Assembly: GCF_027580225.2 (NCBI RefSeq)
Contig: NW_027395276.1
Span: 4,695,501 to 4,759,500 of the forward strand
Source: Misgurnus anguillicaudatus
Taxonomy: Eukaryota > Chordata > Actinopteri > Cypriniformes > Cobitidae
Direction of reading: 5' to 3'
DNA length: 64,000 nucleotides
The notes under the pieces were generated by a model. The model saw only the letters and a list, made by a program, of their open reading frames with translations. It made no database searches and was not told the origin of the DNA. The first letter of the stretch is position 1, and every line of letters begins with the position of its first letter. Of the stretch, positions 43,531 to 56,000 are shown piece by piece. The position numbers and the translations under genes were made by a program.

Positions 43531-45228
43531 TTATTATTATTATTATTTTTATTATTTTTCTTCTGCCGTAAAACGGATCGTGCAGACCAAACCGTAAGGC
43601 CTAGAGACTTGAGACTTGGCCAAATGGTAGGTCTCATTCGTGCGCGAAGTTGACAGAGTGTCACTCCAATCGGCCTATGGGGGGCGCTACAGCGATGGCA
43701 AACGCGTTGATGCTCATAACTTCCAGAATTCTTGTCCAAATCTCAAGTTTCTTATATCACTGGATTCCTTGCGTCAAGACGAACAAAATGTATATCTCCG
43801 ATTTCATTTCCGTCATTAAAAATTTTCCGCTATTTTCGATTTTGTCGAAAAAAATAAAAACGAACTAGTCCTAGGTTTTTCGCTCGATCGGAATCGTTCC
43901 AGTGCTAAAATGTTCCTTGGAGTTCGAATATCAATAATCATTGAAAAAAAGTTGAACTTTCGACTCACGGTCGACATGCCACGCCCAAACGTCTGAAGTG
44001 TGCGCAGCCACTTGGACTTTATTGGCTATAACTGGGGACAGAAATTAAGTATCAACACGATACTTCGTACTTGTGATGAGAGTCATGGCATGAGGTTGCG
44101 TGCCTCGTCTCGTCACAGCGCCACCTAGTGGTCAGACGAATCATTTAAATGCTTATAACTTAGGCTGAGTTTGACGTATTTTCATGGGACTTTTTTCCAT
44201 AGAGTTTTGAATTGTTGCCGAGTCCAACGATACTAAACATGCCAGGTTTCGCCTTACGGTTAGCCCTGCGCAGCAAAATAGCGCTTAAAAAACACGCGCG
44301 AATAACTCCGCGAGGGTTATTCCAATCGACTCGAAACGACCATAGGAAGAAATTAACTTTACCTTCTGAACAAAAAACTCTATTAGCGTTATGTTAAAAT
44401 TTCCATCAGAAATGGCCGAAAATTGCAAAAAACGAAAAATTACCTCCAAATTTTGTGTTTTTTACACATAAATGGTTATAACTCTGCAACGAAATGACAT
44501 TTTTTCACCAAATTTGATACGCTGATGTCTAAGCAGAGTCTGAGGCAATACAAAAAAAATGGTATGCCTGCACCACTAGTTGGCCTCATAATTGAACAAA
44601 ACCTTTGACATCGAGTAAGCCCAATGGTCATACAACTGGTTCTTCACTATACTAAAGCGAATAGCCGTGATACTAGCTAGATGTAACACAGTCATGACCT
44701 GAGGTTGCATGCACGAGTTTGTCATAGCGCCACCTAGTGGTTATTTGTTATTTTCACTTAAAAATACTGCAACCTTACATCTAAAATCATGGGTCATCAT
44801 GGATTATGCCTTTCATGGCTTTGAGTATAATAATTGGTGAATTGCAATTCACTTCCTAGCAACCAATGAGAATACCCTAGCAACCATTTATCAAGAGCTG
44901 TATCTCTGTATCAGAACATCGCAGAGATGTGGGGTTCGGCTCTTTTGACTCATTAACACGATTTTAACATTTTGTGACCCGAGTTTTGCCACTGCAAGCA
45001 CCACAAACATTTCCTTCAGTGTTCTGTTTGTCAATGTTCCGTGAGAAGAGAGGGAGACATTTCACTGAATGATAGTAACTTTTTTGCTGATACTTTTGAA
45101 CACGTGTGTCTGGTAGCTTAATTTTCATCATTTATTTTGTACAATGCAGCAAATCTACACAGGCATGCCCTTAAAGGTCTTAATGTCCCAAATCGCTTGA
45201 ACCCCGGTAATCGCTGCTTGCAGCTATA
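43477..45228 (+). mobile_element. Array unit A1 (Helentron-like noncoding element)
   Basis: The 5' end has GGGGTTCAAGC, a hairpin and an (ATT)n stretch. About 1.6 kb noncoding follows, then the inverted copy GCTTGAACCCC (45195-45205) and the hairpin GCTGC-TT-GCAGC (about 45211-45222). Subterminal inverted repeats, a 5' microsatellite and a 3' stem-loop after the second inverted repeat are the layout of Helentron-associated (DINE-1-like) elements; the class is inference. CTCF-like motifs lie at 44118-44131 and 44727-44740. Confidence 0.7.
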
Positions 45229-46917
45229 TTTCTTTTTATTATTTTTCTTCTGCCGTAAAACGGATCGTGCAGAGCAAACCGTAAGGCCTAGAGACTTGAG
45301 ACTTGGCCAAATGATAGGTCTCACTCGTGCGCGAACTTGACAGAGTATGAACCCAATCGGCCTATGGGGGGCGCTACAGCGATGGCAAACACGTTTATGC
45401 TCATAACTCCCACAATTCTTGTCCAAATGTCAAGTGTCTTATATGACTGGATTCCTTGCATCAAGACGAACAAAATGTATATCTCCGATTTCATTTCCGT
45501 CATGAAAAATGTTCCGCTATTTTCGATTTTGTCTAAAAAGATAAAAACGAACTAGTCCTAGGTTTTTCGCCCGATCGGAATCGTTCCAGTGCTAAAATGT
45601 TCCTTGGAGTTTGAATATCAATAATTATTAAAAAAAAGTTGAACTTTCGACTCACGGTTAACATACCACGCCCAAACGTCTGTAGTGTGCGCAGCCATTT
45701 GGACTTTATTGGCTATAACTGGGGACAGGAATGAAGTATCAACACGACACTTAGTACTTGTGATGAGAGTCACAGCTTGAGGTTTCATGCATCGTTTCGT
45801 CACAGCGCCACCTAGTGGTCAGACGAATCTAATAATGCTTATAACTAAGGCTGAGTTTAACGTATTTTCATGGGACTTTTTTCCTTAGAGTTTTGAATTG
45901 TTGCCGAGTCCAACGATACCAAACATGCTAGTTTTCGCCTAACGGTTAGCCCTGCACAGCAAAATAGCGCTTAAAAAACACGCGCGAATAACTCCGCGAG
46001 GGTTATTCCGATCGACTCGAAACGACCATAGGAAGAAATTAACTTTACCTTCTGAACAAAAAACTCTATTGGCGTTATGTTAAAATTTCCATCAGAAATG
46101 GCCGAAAATTGCAAAAAACGAAAAATTACCTCCAAATTTGGTGTTTTTTACACATAAATGGTTATAACTCTGCAACGAAATGACATTTTTTCACCAAATT
46201 TGATACGCTGATGTCTGAGCAGAGTCTGAGGCAATACAAAAAAAATTGTATGCCTGCACCACTAGTTGGCCTCATAATTGAACAAAATCTTTGACATTGA
46301 GTGAGCCCAATGGTCATACAACTGTTTCTTCACTATACTAAAGTGAATAGCCGTGATACTAGCTACAAGTAACACAGTCATGACCTGAGGTTGCATGCAC
46401 GAGTTTGTCATAGCGCCACCTAGTGGTTATTTGTTATTTTCACTTAAAAATACTGCAACCTTACATCTAAAATCATGAGTCATCATGGATTATGCCTTTC
46501 ATGGCTTTGAGTATAATCATTGGTGGATTGCAATTCACTTCCTAGCAACCAATGAGAATACCCTAGCAATCATTTAGCAAGAGCTGTATCTCTGTATCAG
46601 AACATCGTAGAGACATGGGGTTCGGCTCTTTTGACTCATTAACAGTATTTTAACGTTTTGTGACCCGAGTTTTGCCACTGCAAGCACCACAAACATTTCC
46701 TTCATTGTTCTGTTTGTCAATGTTCCGTGAGAAGAAAGGGAGACATTTCACTGAATGATAGCAACTTTTTTCCTGATAACTTTGAACACGTGTGTCTGGT
46801 AGCTTATTTTTCATCATTTATTTTGTACAATGCAGCAAATATACACATGTATGCCTTTAAAGGTCTTAAGTTCCCAAATCGCTTGAACCCCGGTAATCGC
46901 TGCTTGCAGCTATATTT
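45229..46917 (+). mobile_element. Array unit A2
   Basis: Nearly identical to A1 and joined directly to its 3' hairpin. It lacks the 5' inverted repeat and begins in the T-rich tract. The 3' inverted repeat is at 46881-46891. CTCF-like motifs: 45805-45818 and 46413-46426. Confidence 0.85.
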
Positions 46918-46924
46918 ATTATTA

Positions 46925-48656
46925 GGGGTTCAAGCCCGAAGGGCTGAAACCCTATTGTATTTGTATGGATTTTTATTCTTTTTATTATTTTTCTTCTGCC
47001 GTAAAACGGATCGTGCAGACCAAACCGTAAGGCCTAGAGACTTGAGACTTGGCCAAATGATAGGTCTCACTCGTGCGCGAACTTGACAGAGTATGAACCC
47101 AATCGGCCTATGGGGGGCGCTACAGCGATGGCAAACACGTTTATGCTCATAACTTCCACAATTCTTGTCCAAATGTCAAGTGTCCTATATCCCTGGATTC
47201 CTTGCATCAAGACGAACAAAATGTATATCTCCGATTTCATTTCCGTTATGGAAAATTTTCCGCTATTTTCGATTTTGTCTAAAAAAATAAAAACGAACTA
47301 GTCCTAGGTTTTTCGCCCGATCGGAATCATTCCAGTGCTAAAATGTTCCTTGGAGTTTGTATATCAATAATTATTAAAAAAAAGTTGAACTTTCGACTCA
47401 CGGTCAACATGCCACGCCCAAATGTCTGTAGTGTGCGCAGCCATTTGGACTTTATTGGCTATAACTGGGAACAGGAATGAAGTATCAACACGACACTTGG
47501 TATTTGTGATGAGAGTCACAGCCTGAGGTTTCATGCATCGTTTCGTCACAGCGCCACCTAGTGGTCAGACGAATCTAATAATGCTTATAACTAAGGCTGA
47601 GTTTAACGTATTTTCATGGGACTTTTTTCCTTAGAGTTTTGAATTGTTGCCGAGTCCAACGATACCAAACATGCCAGTTTTCGCCTAACGGTTAGCCCTG
47701 CACAGCAAAATAGCGCTTAAAAAACACGCGCGAATAACTCCGCGAGGGTTATTCCGATCGACTCGAAACAACCATAGGAAGAAATTAACTTTACCTTCTG
47801 AACAAAAAACTCTATTGACGTTATGTTAAAATTTCCATCAGAAATGGCCGAAAATTGCAAAAAACGAAAAATTACCTCCAAATTTGGTGTTTTTTACACA
47901 TAAATGGTTATAAGTCTGCAACGAAATGACATTTTTTTCACCGAATTTGATATGCTGATGTCTGAGCAGAGTCTGAGGCAATACAAAAAAAATAGTATGC
48001 CTGCACCACTAGTTGGCCTCATAATTGAACAAAACCTTTGACATTGAGTAAGCCCAATGGTCATACAACTGTTTCTTTACTAAACTAAAGTGAATAGCCG
48101 TGATACTAGCTACAAGTAACACAGTCATGACCTGAGGTTGCATGCACGAGTTTGTCATAGCGCCACCTAGTGGTTATTTGTTATTTTCACTTAAAAATAC
48201 TGCAACCTTACATCTAAAATCATGAGTCATCATGGATTATGCCTTTCATGGCTTTGAGTATAATCATTGGTGGATTGCAATTCACTTCCTAGCAACCAAT
48301 GAGAATACCCTAGCAATCATTTAGCAAGAGCTGTATCTCTGTATCAGAACATCGTAGAGACATGGGGTTCGGCTCTTTTGACTCATTAACAGTATTTTTG
48401 TGACCCGAGTTTTGCCACTGCAAGCACCACAAACATTTCCTTCATTGTTCTGTTTGTCAATGTTCCGTGAGAAGAGAGGGAGACATTTCACTGAATGATA
48501 GCACCTTTTTTGCTGATAACTTTGAACACGTGTGTCTGGTAGCTTATTTTTCATCATTTATTTTGTACAATGCAGCAAATCTATACAGGCATGCCCTTAA
48601 AGGTCTTAATGTCCCAAATCGCTTGAACCCCGTAATCGCTGCTTGCAGCTATATTT
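46925..48656 (+). mobile_element. Array unit A3
   Basis: Complete 5' terminus (GGGGTTCAAGC at 46925) and 3' inverted repeat at 48621-48631, followed by the stem-loop. CTCF-like motifs: 47551-47564 and 48160-48173. Confidence 0.85.
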
Positions 48657-48657
48657 A

Positions 48658-48700
48658 GGGTTTCGAGCACGAAGTGCTGAAAACCTATTGTATTTGTCTG

Positions 48701-48752
<52 letters not shown>

Positions 48753-51350
48753 TTTCCGCCATAAAACGCGTCGCCCAGCACAAACCATAAGTCGTAGAAA
48801 CTTGCCACTTGGTCAACTGGTTGTATATCAGCTCGCTACTCAGATACAGTGAATCAGCCAAATCGGCCCATAGGTGGCGCTATAGCAATGCCCGACGCGT
48901 TGGGGCTCATAACTCCTAAACCGGACATCAAACACTCAAGTATTTGGTACCATTGTAATCCCTGGCTCCAAACTTAAAAAATGTATATCTCCGATTTCAT
49001 TTCCGGTATGCAATTTTTCGCTAATTTGCATAATATGCATTTCTAGCCAAAATGAACTAGTCCTAGGTTTTTCGCCCGATCGGAATCATTCCAACGCAGG
49101 AGAAATCTGTGGAGTGAGTAGGTAAATAATTATCGAACAGATTTTGAAATTTTCCTTCAGGGTCACTAAGGGGCGCCAAAACTCCATACAGGAAGTAGCC
49201 TATCGTCAGTGAAATGGCTATAACTCGTGAACGGTTTGAGATATCTTAACGAGGTTCGGTACACATATGTGCCAGCTCACTCCGGGGTCACAGTAAAAAA
49301 GATGCGGATTTTGGCAACTAGGTGGCGCTAAAACAGGCTTGAGCTCGGGAATGGCTTTTATTACACAACCGTTAGCCTGATACACTTAATATTTGGTATG
49401 GTGTGTCTTTGTGCAATGTACCATGAGGGTCTGGAAGGACATTGGCGTATCTCCAAAAACATGGCCGTCATCGGCCAATGAAGGTTGAGGACCGATTTGA
49501 CAGGGTTAACGAAGGTCGATCGGAACGAAACGCACTGTGCTTCTTCGTGTACTGCTCCTGAAGGTCTGTAAGAATTACGGTGTCATTTGGCCACTAGGGG
49601 GCGTAATACCATATTTCGGTGCGTGTATCACGTGACGTTTGAAATACACACACAAACATGACATCATATGATAGATCTGCCCCTGGTGAACAACTTTTCC
49701 TATTGAAGCGTTGCTGTCAATGAAACGGTTCGTGAGTTATTGGCGATAACCTTCAAAACCTACTTTTGCGAACTAGTCATAGGTTTTTCGCCCGATCCGA
49801 ACCTAACCAAGGCTGATTGATTCTGTGGAGTGTGAATATGAATAATTATCAAAAAAAAGTTGACATTTGTATTCAAACACGCAAGGAGTGGCCAAGAACC
49901 GAACTGGGCGGAGCTTAAAACATTTAAACGGCCATAACTCGAGAGGCGTTTGAGATATCATCATGGGGCTTGAATCATATGTGTAGGCCATCGGTCTAAG
50001 GTTGTGATATAAAAAGCTCGCCGATCAGACACTAGATGGCGCTATAACTGGGAAAATGGCACTAAATACTGTGATTATGCAATGGTTACAACTTTCATGC
50101 CTATAACTTTATCTGTGGTGAAGAGATTTTCATGGGAGTTGTTTTTTTAGCATCCTGAATTGTTTCCGAGTCCTACGATACCAATCATGCCAGATTTCGC
50201 CTTACCGTTAGTTCTGCACAGCAAAAATAGCGCTTACAAAACACGCGCGAATAACTCCGCGAGGGTTATTCCGATCGACTCGAAACGACCATAGGAAGAA
50301 ATTAACTTTACCTTCTGAACAAAAAACTCTATTGGCGTTATGTTAAAATTTCCATCAGAAATGGCCAAAAATTGCAAAAAACGAAAAATTATCTCCAAAT
50401 TATATGTTTTTTACACATAAATGGTTATAACTCCGCAACGAAATGACATTTTTTTACCAGATTTGATACGCTGATGTCTGAGCAGAGTCTGAGGCAATAA
50501 AAAATTTTTTTTGCCTACACCACTAGTTGGCCTCATAATTGAACAAAACCTTTGACATTGAGTGAGCCCAATGGTCATACAATTGTTTCTTCACTAAAAT
50601 AAAGTGAATAGCCATGATTCTAGCTACATGTAACACAGTCATGACCCGAGGTTGCATGCACGAGTTTGTCATAGCGCCACCTAGTGGTTATTTGTTATTT
50701 TCACTTAAAAATAGTGCAACCTTACATCTAAAATCATGAGTCATCATAGATTGTGCCTTTCATGGTTTTTGAGTATAATCATTGGTGGATTGCAGTTCAC
50801 TCCCTAGCAACCAATGAGAATACCCTAGCAACCATTTAGCAAGAGCTGTATCCCTGTATCAGAACATCTTAGAGACATGGGGTTCGGCTATTTTGACTCA
50901 TTAACACTATTTTAACATTTTGTGACCCGAGTTTTGCCACTGCAAGCACCACAAACATTTCCTTCAGTGTTCTGTTTGTCAATGTTCCGTGAGAAGAGAG
51001 GGAAACATTTCACTGAATGATAGCACCTTTTTTTGCTGACAACTATGAACACGTGTGTCTGGTAGCTTACTTTTCATCATTTATTTTGTACAATGCAGCA
51101 AATCTACACACGCATGCCCTTAAAGCTCTTAAGGTCCCAAATCGCTTGAACCCAAGCGAATGACTTCACATTACGCAAGTGACATGTTTGTCCTATAGGT
51201 GCACGTGTATTTAAGCATACATAGTCTGTATGAACTGTTTCTGACCATCTCTTTCGTTTTTGTGGATGCTGGATCAGCCTGGTTGACGACGTGTGACGTC
51301 TTTGACGTGCCTTAATGCTCGAAACCCGGCAAATGCTGCTTGCAGCTTTA
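48658..51350 (+). mobile_element. Array unit B, sister family, chimeric with A-type sequence
   Basis: The ends are a different but internally matched pair, GGGTTTCGAGCA (48658-48669) and TGCTCGAAACCC (51316-51327). The 5' hairpin is AGCAC-GAA-GTGCT and the 3' stem-loop GCTGCTTGCAGC is the same. A long (ATT)n tract is at 48703-48751. From about 50130 to 51150 the sequence is A-type, including an A-type 3' inverted repeat near 51145; then B-type sequence resumes to the end. CTCF-like motifs: 49312-49330, 49588-49606 and 50674-50687. Confidence 0.75.
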
Positions 51351-53040
51351 ATTCTATTTATTATTTTTCTTCTGCCGTAAAACGGATCGTGCAGACCAAA
51401 CCGTAAGGCCTAGAGACTTGAGACTTGGCCAAATGATAGGTCTCACTCGTGCGCGAACTTGACAGAGTATGAACCCAATCGGCCTATGGGGGGCGCTACA
51501 GCGACGGCAAACACGTTTATGCTCATAACTCCCACAATTCTTGTCCAAATGTCAAGTGTCTTACATCCCTGGATTCCTTGCATCAAGACGAACAAAATGT
51601 ATATCTCCGATTTCATTTCCGTCATGAAAAATTTTCCGCTATTTTCGATTTTGTCTAAAAAAATAAAAACGAACTAGTCCTAGGTTTTTCGCCCGATCGG
51701 AATCATTCCAGTGCTAAAATGTTCCTTGGAGTTTGAATATCAATAATTATTAAAAAAAAGTTGAACTTTCGACTCACGGTCAACATGCCACGCCCAAACG
51801 TCTGTAGTGTGCTCATCCATTTGGACTTTATTGGCTATAACTGGGGACAGAAATGAGGTATCAACACGACACTTGGTACTTGTGATGAGAGTCACAGCCT
51901 GAGGTGTCATGCATCGTTTCGTCACAGCGCCACCTAGTGGTCAGACGAATCTAATAATGCTTATAACTAAGGCTGAGTTTAACGTATTTTCTTGGGACTT
52001 TTTTCCTTAGAGTTTTGAATTGTTGCCGAGTCCAACGATACCAAACATGCCAGTTTTCGCCTAACGGTTAGCCCTGCGCAGTAAAATAGCGCTTAAAAAA
52101 CACGCGCGAATAACTCCGCGAGGTTTATTCCGATCGACTCGAAACAACCATAGGAAGAAATTAACTTTACCTTCTGAACAAAAAACTCTATTGGCGTTAT
52201 GTTAAATTTCCATCAGAAATGGCCGAAAATTGCAAAAAACGAAAAATTACATTCATTTTTTGTGTTTTTTAGATATAAATGCTTATAATTCTGCAACGAA
52301 ATGACATTTTTTCACCAATTTTGATACGCTGATGTCTGAGCAGAGTCTGAGGCAATACAAAAAAAATTGTATGCCTGCACCACTATTTGGCCTCATAATT
52401 GAACAAAATCTTTGACATTGAGTGAGCCCAATGGTCATACAACTGTTTTTTCACTATACTAAAGTGAATAGCCGTGATACTAGCTAGATGTAACACAGTC
52501 ATGACGTGAGGTTGCATGCGCGAGTTTGTCATAGCGCCACCTAGTGGTTATTTGTTATTTTCACTTAAAAATACTGCAACCTTACATCTTAAATCATGAG
52601 TAATCATGGATTATGCCTTTCATGGCTTTGAGTATAATCATTGGTGGTTAGCAATTCACTTCCTATTAACCAATGAGAATACCCTAGCAATCATTTAGCA
52701 AGAGCTGTATCTCTGTATCAGAACATCGTAGAGATATGGAGGTTCGGCTCTTTTGACTCATTAACAGTATTTTAACGTTTTGTGACCCGAGTTTTGCCAC
52801 TGCAAGGACCACAAACATTTCCTTCATTGTTCTGTTTGTCAATGTTCCGTGAGAAGAGAGGGAGACATTTCACTGAATGATAGCAACTTATTTCCTGATA
52901 ACTTTGAACACGTGTGTCTGGTAGCTTATTTTTCATCATTTATTTTGTACAATGCAGCAAATCTATACAGGCATGCCCTTAAAGGTCTTAATGTCCCAAA
53001 TCGCTTGAACCCCGGTAATCGCTGCTTGCAGCTATATTTT
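51351..53040 (+). mobile_element. Array unit A4
   Basis: A-type unit joined directly to the 3' end of unit B, again starting in the T-rich tract without the 5' inverted repeat. The 3' inverted repeat is at 53003-53013. CTCF-like motifs: 51927-51940 and 52534-52547. Confidence 0.85.
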
Positions 53041-53099
53041 TTAAATGTTTTTTGACTATATGGATTTTTTTACTGTCTGTGGTTCCAGGGTGTGCAGAC

Positions 53100-56000
53100 T
53101 GCAGTGTACACTGTAAGTTTATACAATTTTCGTTTAAATGTGTAATATTAATAAATAGTGCTCATAAACGGTTGTTTAAATAGGCTAGTATCCTATTTGT
53201 GTTTCCCCCTCCCCCTACTGGACGCATGAGGAGCAACAGGGGCGCAAAACTGCCAGGGGCGTAGATCTACCGGCTCCAGGTCTGCTGCCTCCCCATATAG
53301 TTATCAGTAGAATATTGCACGAGGCAGAAAGAAGAGAAGTGCATTGTGTTGTATGCTAGTAGCGGTGTCTGTAAGTCAAAATGCCAAGGAGTTGTTGCGT
53401 GGAAAATAGTGGAAAAAGGTCTTTACACAATAAGCATGATGGCGCCGATAGTAATGGCATGCCGTCTGCTCCTCTGCTCTGTCCGATTGTTTCCTGGCTT
53501 GTTTATGCTGATACATCTTTTTGCTTTAATAAGTCAAAATGTTGTTACACCGTTAATATATGATCGCCAGACGCTGCTTAATATTGGATCTTCTATAGCG
53601 CTTTGTACAAACGAGGATGTGACGGGTCCGAGTTTCAGTTTACCACCTCCACCTTTCCTAATGAATGTACCTGTATGGCTGCGACGTGTGCCGGATGCTT
53701 TCACCTGGAGAAAACGGCGCAGGAGGAGAGGAAAGCGGGGAGGTATTGCTGTTAGGCTAAGAACACACCTGGCCTCACGATCTGTTTGTCAGCCATGTTT
53801 GGATGCTTTCTGGCCGGGGTTGGAATGCGGCTTTTACATCTCGCGGCGCTCCTTGGAAGTTCCATATCAGTGGATTATTCATCTGTCAGCAGATGCGGCA
53901 GTGCAGCCTATCCGGCGACGCTCACCTCGCGTTCGGCGGGGTGGGGTGGATCATCATCACCTTCGTCCACTGTGTCGGGCTTCGCATAACTCACGACCGG
54001 TTAGTGACTCATCTTCGATCAAAATGGCGTTAGTTAATTCAAGGTCACTTGGAAACAAGACGTTTATCTTTAACGATTTTATAAACTCTGGCAACTTAGA
54101 TTTTTTATTTGTGACAGAAACGTGGCTTTCTGTCGGAGACAATAGCGCTTTCTCAGAACTTACACCTCCTAATTATACATTTTTTAACTCTCCCCGCTCT
54201 TCTGGCAGGGGTGGAGGACTGGCATCAGTTTTCAGAAATAGTTTCTGTTGCAGAATAATAGAAACAGACACTTTCACAAGTTTTGAAGTTCAACTATTCT
54301 CTTTTGACCAGATGAACTCGCTGATGGTGGCTGTGGTCTATCGTCCACCTAAAACCACCAAAAACTTTATTTCTGAGTTATCTGAATTCTTAGGGGGTAT
54401 TACTTCTAAATTTGACAGAATTTTAATTATCGGCGACTTTAACATTCATGTCTGTTGTGATTCCACATCATTAGAGAAAGATTTTCTCAGTCTCATTGAT
54501 GCATGTGACTTTTGTCAGTGGGTTAAAGAACCTACACATGCTCAAGGTCATATTCTAGACTTGGTGCTTACACATGGCCTTTCTGTTTCAGATGTTTGTA
54601 TTGGTAGTTTAAGTTTTTCAGATCATAAGCCTGTTACGTTTACTGTTGATATTTCTTGTCATATTAATGAAATTGTTGCACCGGCCAGATGGTCACGTGT
54701 TGGCCTGTTTGGTCCAACCTCTGTGAGTAATTTTTCAGTGGCATTCAATGAGGCATGTCAGTCGTTTTCAGTGGATTATTTTGCTAATATGTTAAATGTG
54801 GATGACCTTCTTAACTTGTTTAATTCTGTATGTACTAGTGCTTTAAATATTGTTGCTCCTTTGAAACTAAAAAAACATAAAAACAAAGCTGAACCTTGGC
54901 TAAACAGTAATACACGTAGCTTAAGACAAGTCTGCAGAAGGGCAGAACGCAGGTGGAAAAAGGACAAACTTCAAGTATCCTATGAAATCCTACGGGAGTC
55001 CTTATTTACATACCAAAAAGCAGTGAAGGTAGCCAAATCAGATTACTTTTCTCAATTAATTTCTAAAAGCACAAACAGCTCAAGGACTCTATATTATATT
55101 TTAAATTCTGTTTTTAATCCGACTGGCAATTTCTATTTAGCGGAGTCCTCAACTTTGTGTGAAGACTTTTTAAGATTTTTTGTGGAAAAAATTGATGCAA
55201 TAAGACAGTCTATTGTTCCATCTTTTGATGAACCTGTAGATTTTTTGTATCCCACTACTTTTTTTAATTCATTTGAGCCGATTTCTATGCTGGGATTAAT
55301 GGATTCAGTTGTTAAGATGAAACCTACTACTTCTGCTCTTGACATTCTTCCTACCCAATTCTTTAAATTGGTATTTGATAGTGTTGGGGACTGGATTTTA
55401 GCAATTATAAATAAGAGCCTGGTATCTGGATCTGTTCCAGCCTTTTGTAAACATGCTCTGGTGAGACCGTTGTTGAAAAAGCCAAATCTGGACACAACTA
55501 TTTTATCTCATTTTAGACCAATCTCAAATTTACCTTTTATTGCAAAAATCTTAGAGAGATCGGTTTACATGCAATTACATGGGTTTTTAGTAAAGAACAG
55601 GGTTTTTGAGAAATTCCAGTCTGGATTTATGAAAAAACATAGTACTGAGTCTGCACTACTAAGAGTATTAAATGACATTTTATTATTTGCTGACTCTGGA
55701 AATTCAGTAATTTTAGTGCTCCTTGATTTGAGCGCAGCTTTTGATACTGTTGATCATAAAATTTTACTATCACGCCTGGAAAAGTGTGTGGGTATCCAAG
55801 GAACTGCCCTAAGCTGGTTCAGATCTTACCTTAGCAATAGAACCTTCTCAGTAGGTATTGGTCATGCGGTTTCATCCATAGCACCCTTAACTTGTGGAGT
55901 TCCTCAAGGATCCATTCTGGCTCCCATTTTATTTTCGCTCTACATGCTTCCATTAGGTTCCATCTTTAGGAAGCATGGAGTATCCTTTCATTTTTATGCA

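Noticed and set aside
43399..52600. Recurrent small ORFs in the array units (for example MDKNCGSYEH... and MTEYEPNRPM...)
   Set aside because: They recur because the DNA recurs; they overlap on both strands, and the terminal structures suggest a noncoding element.
53381..53563. Short ORF starting MPRSCCVENS near the L2 leader as a THAP domain protein
   Set aside because: Only the first few residues are suggestive; the required Cys/His spacing and the rest of the domain are missing.
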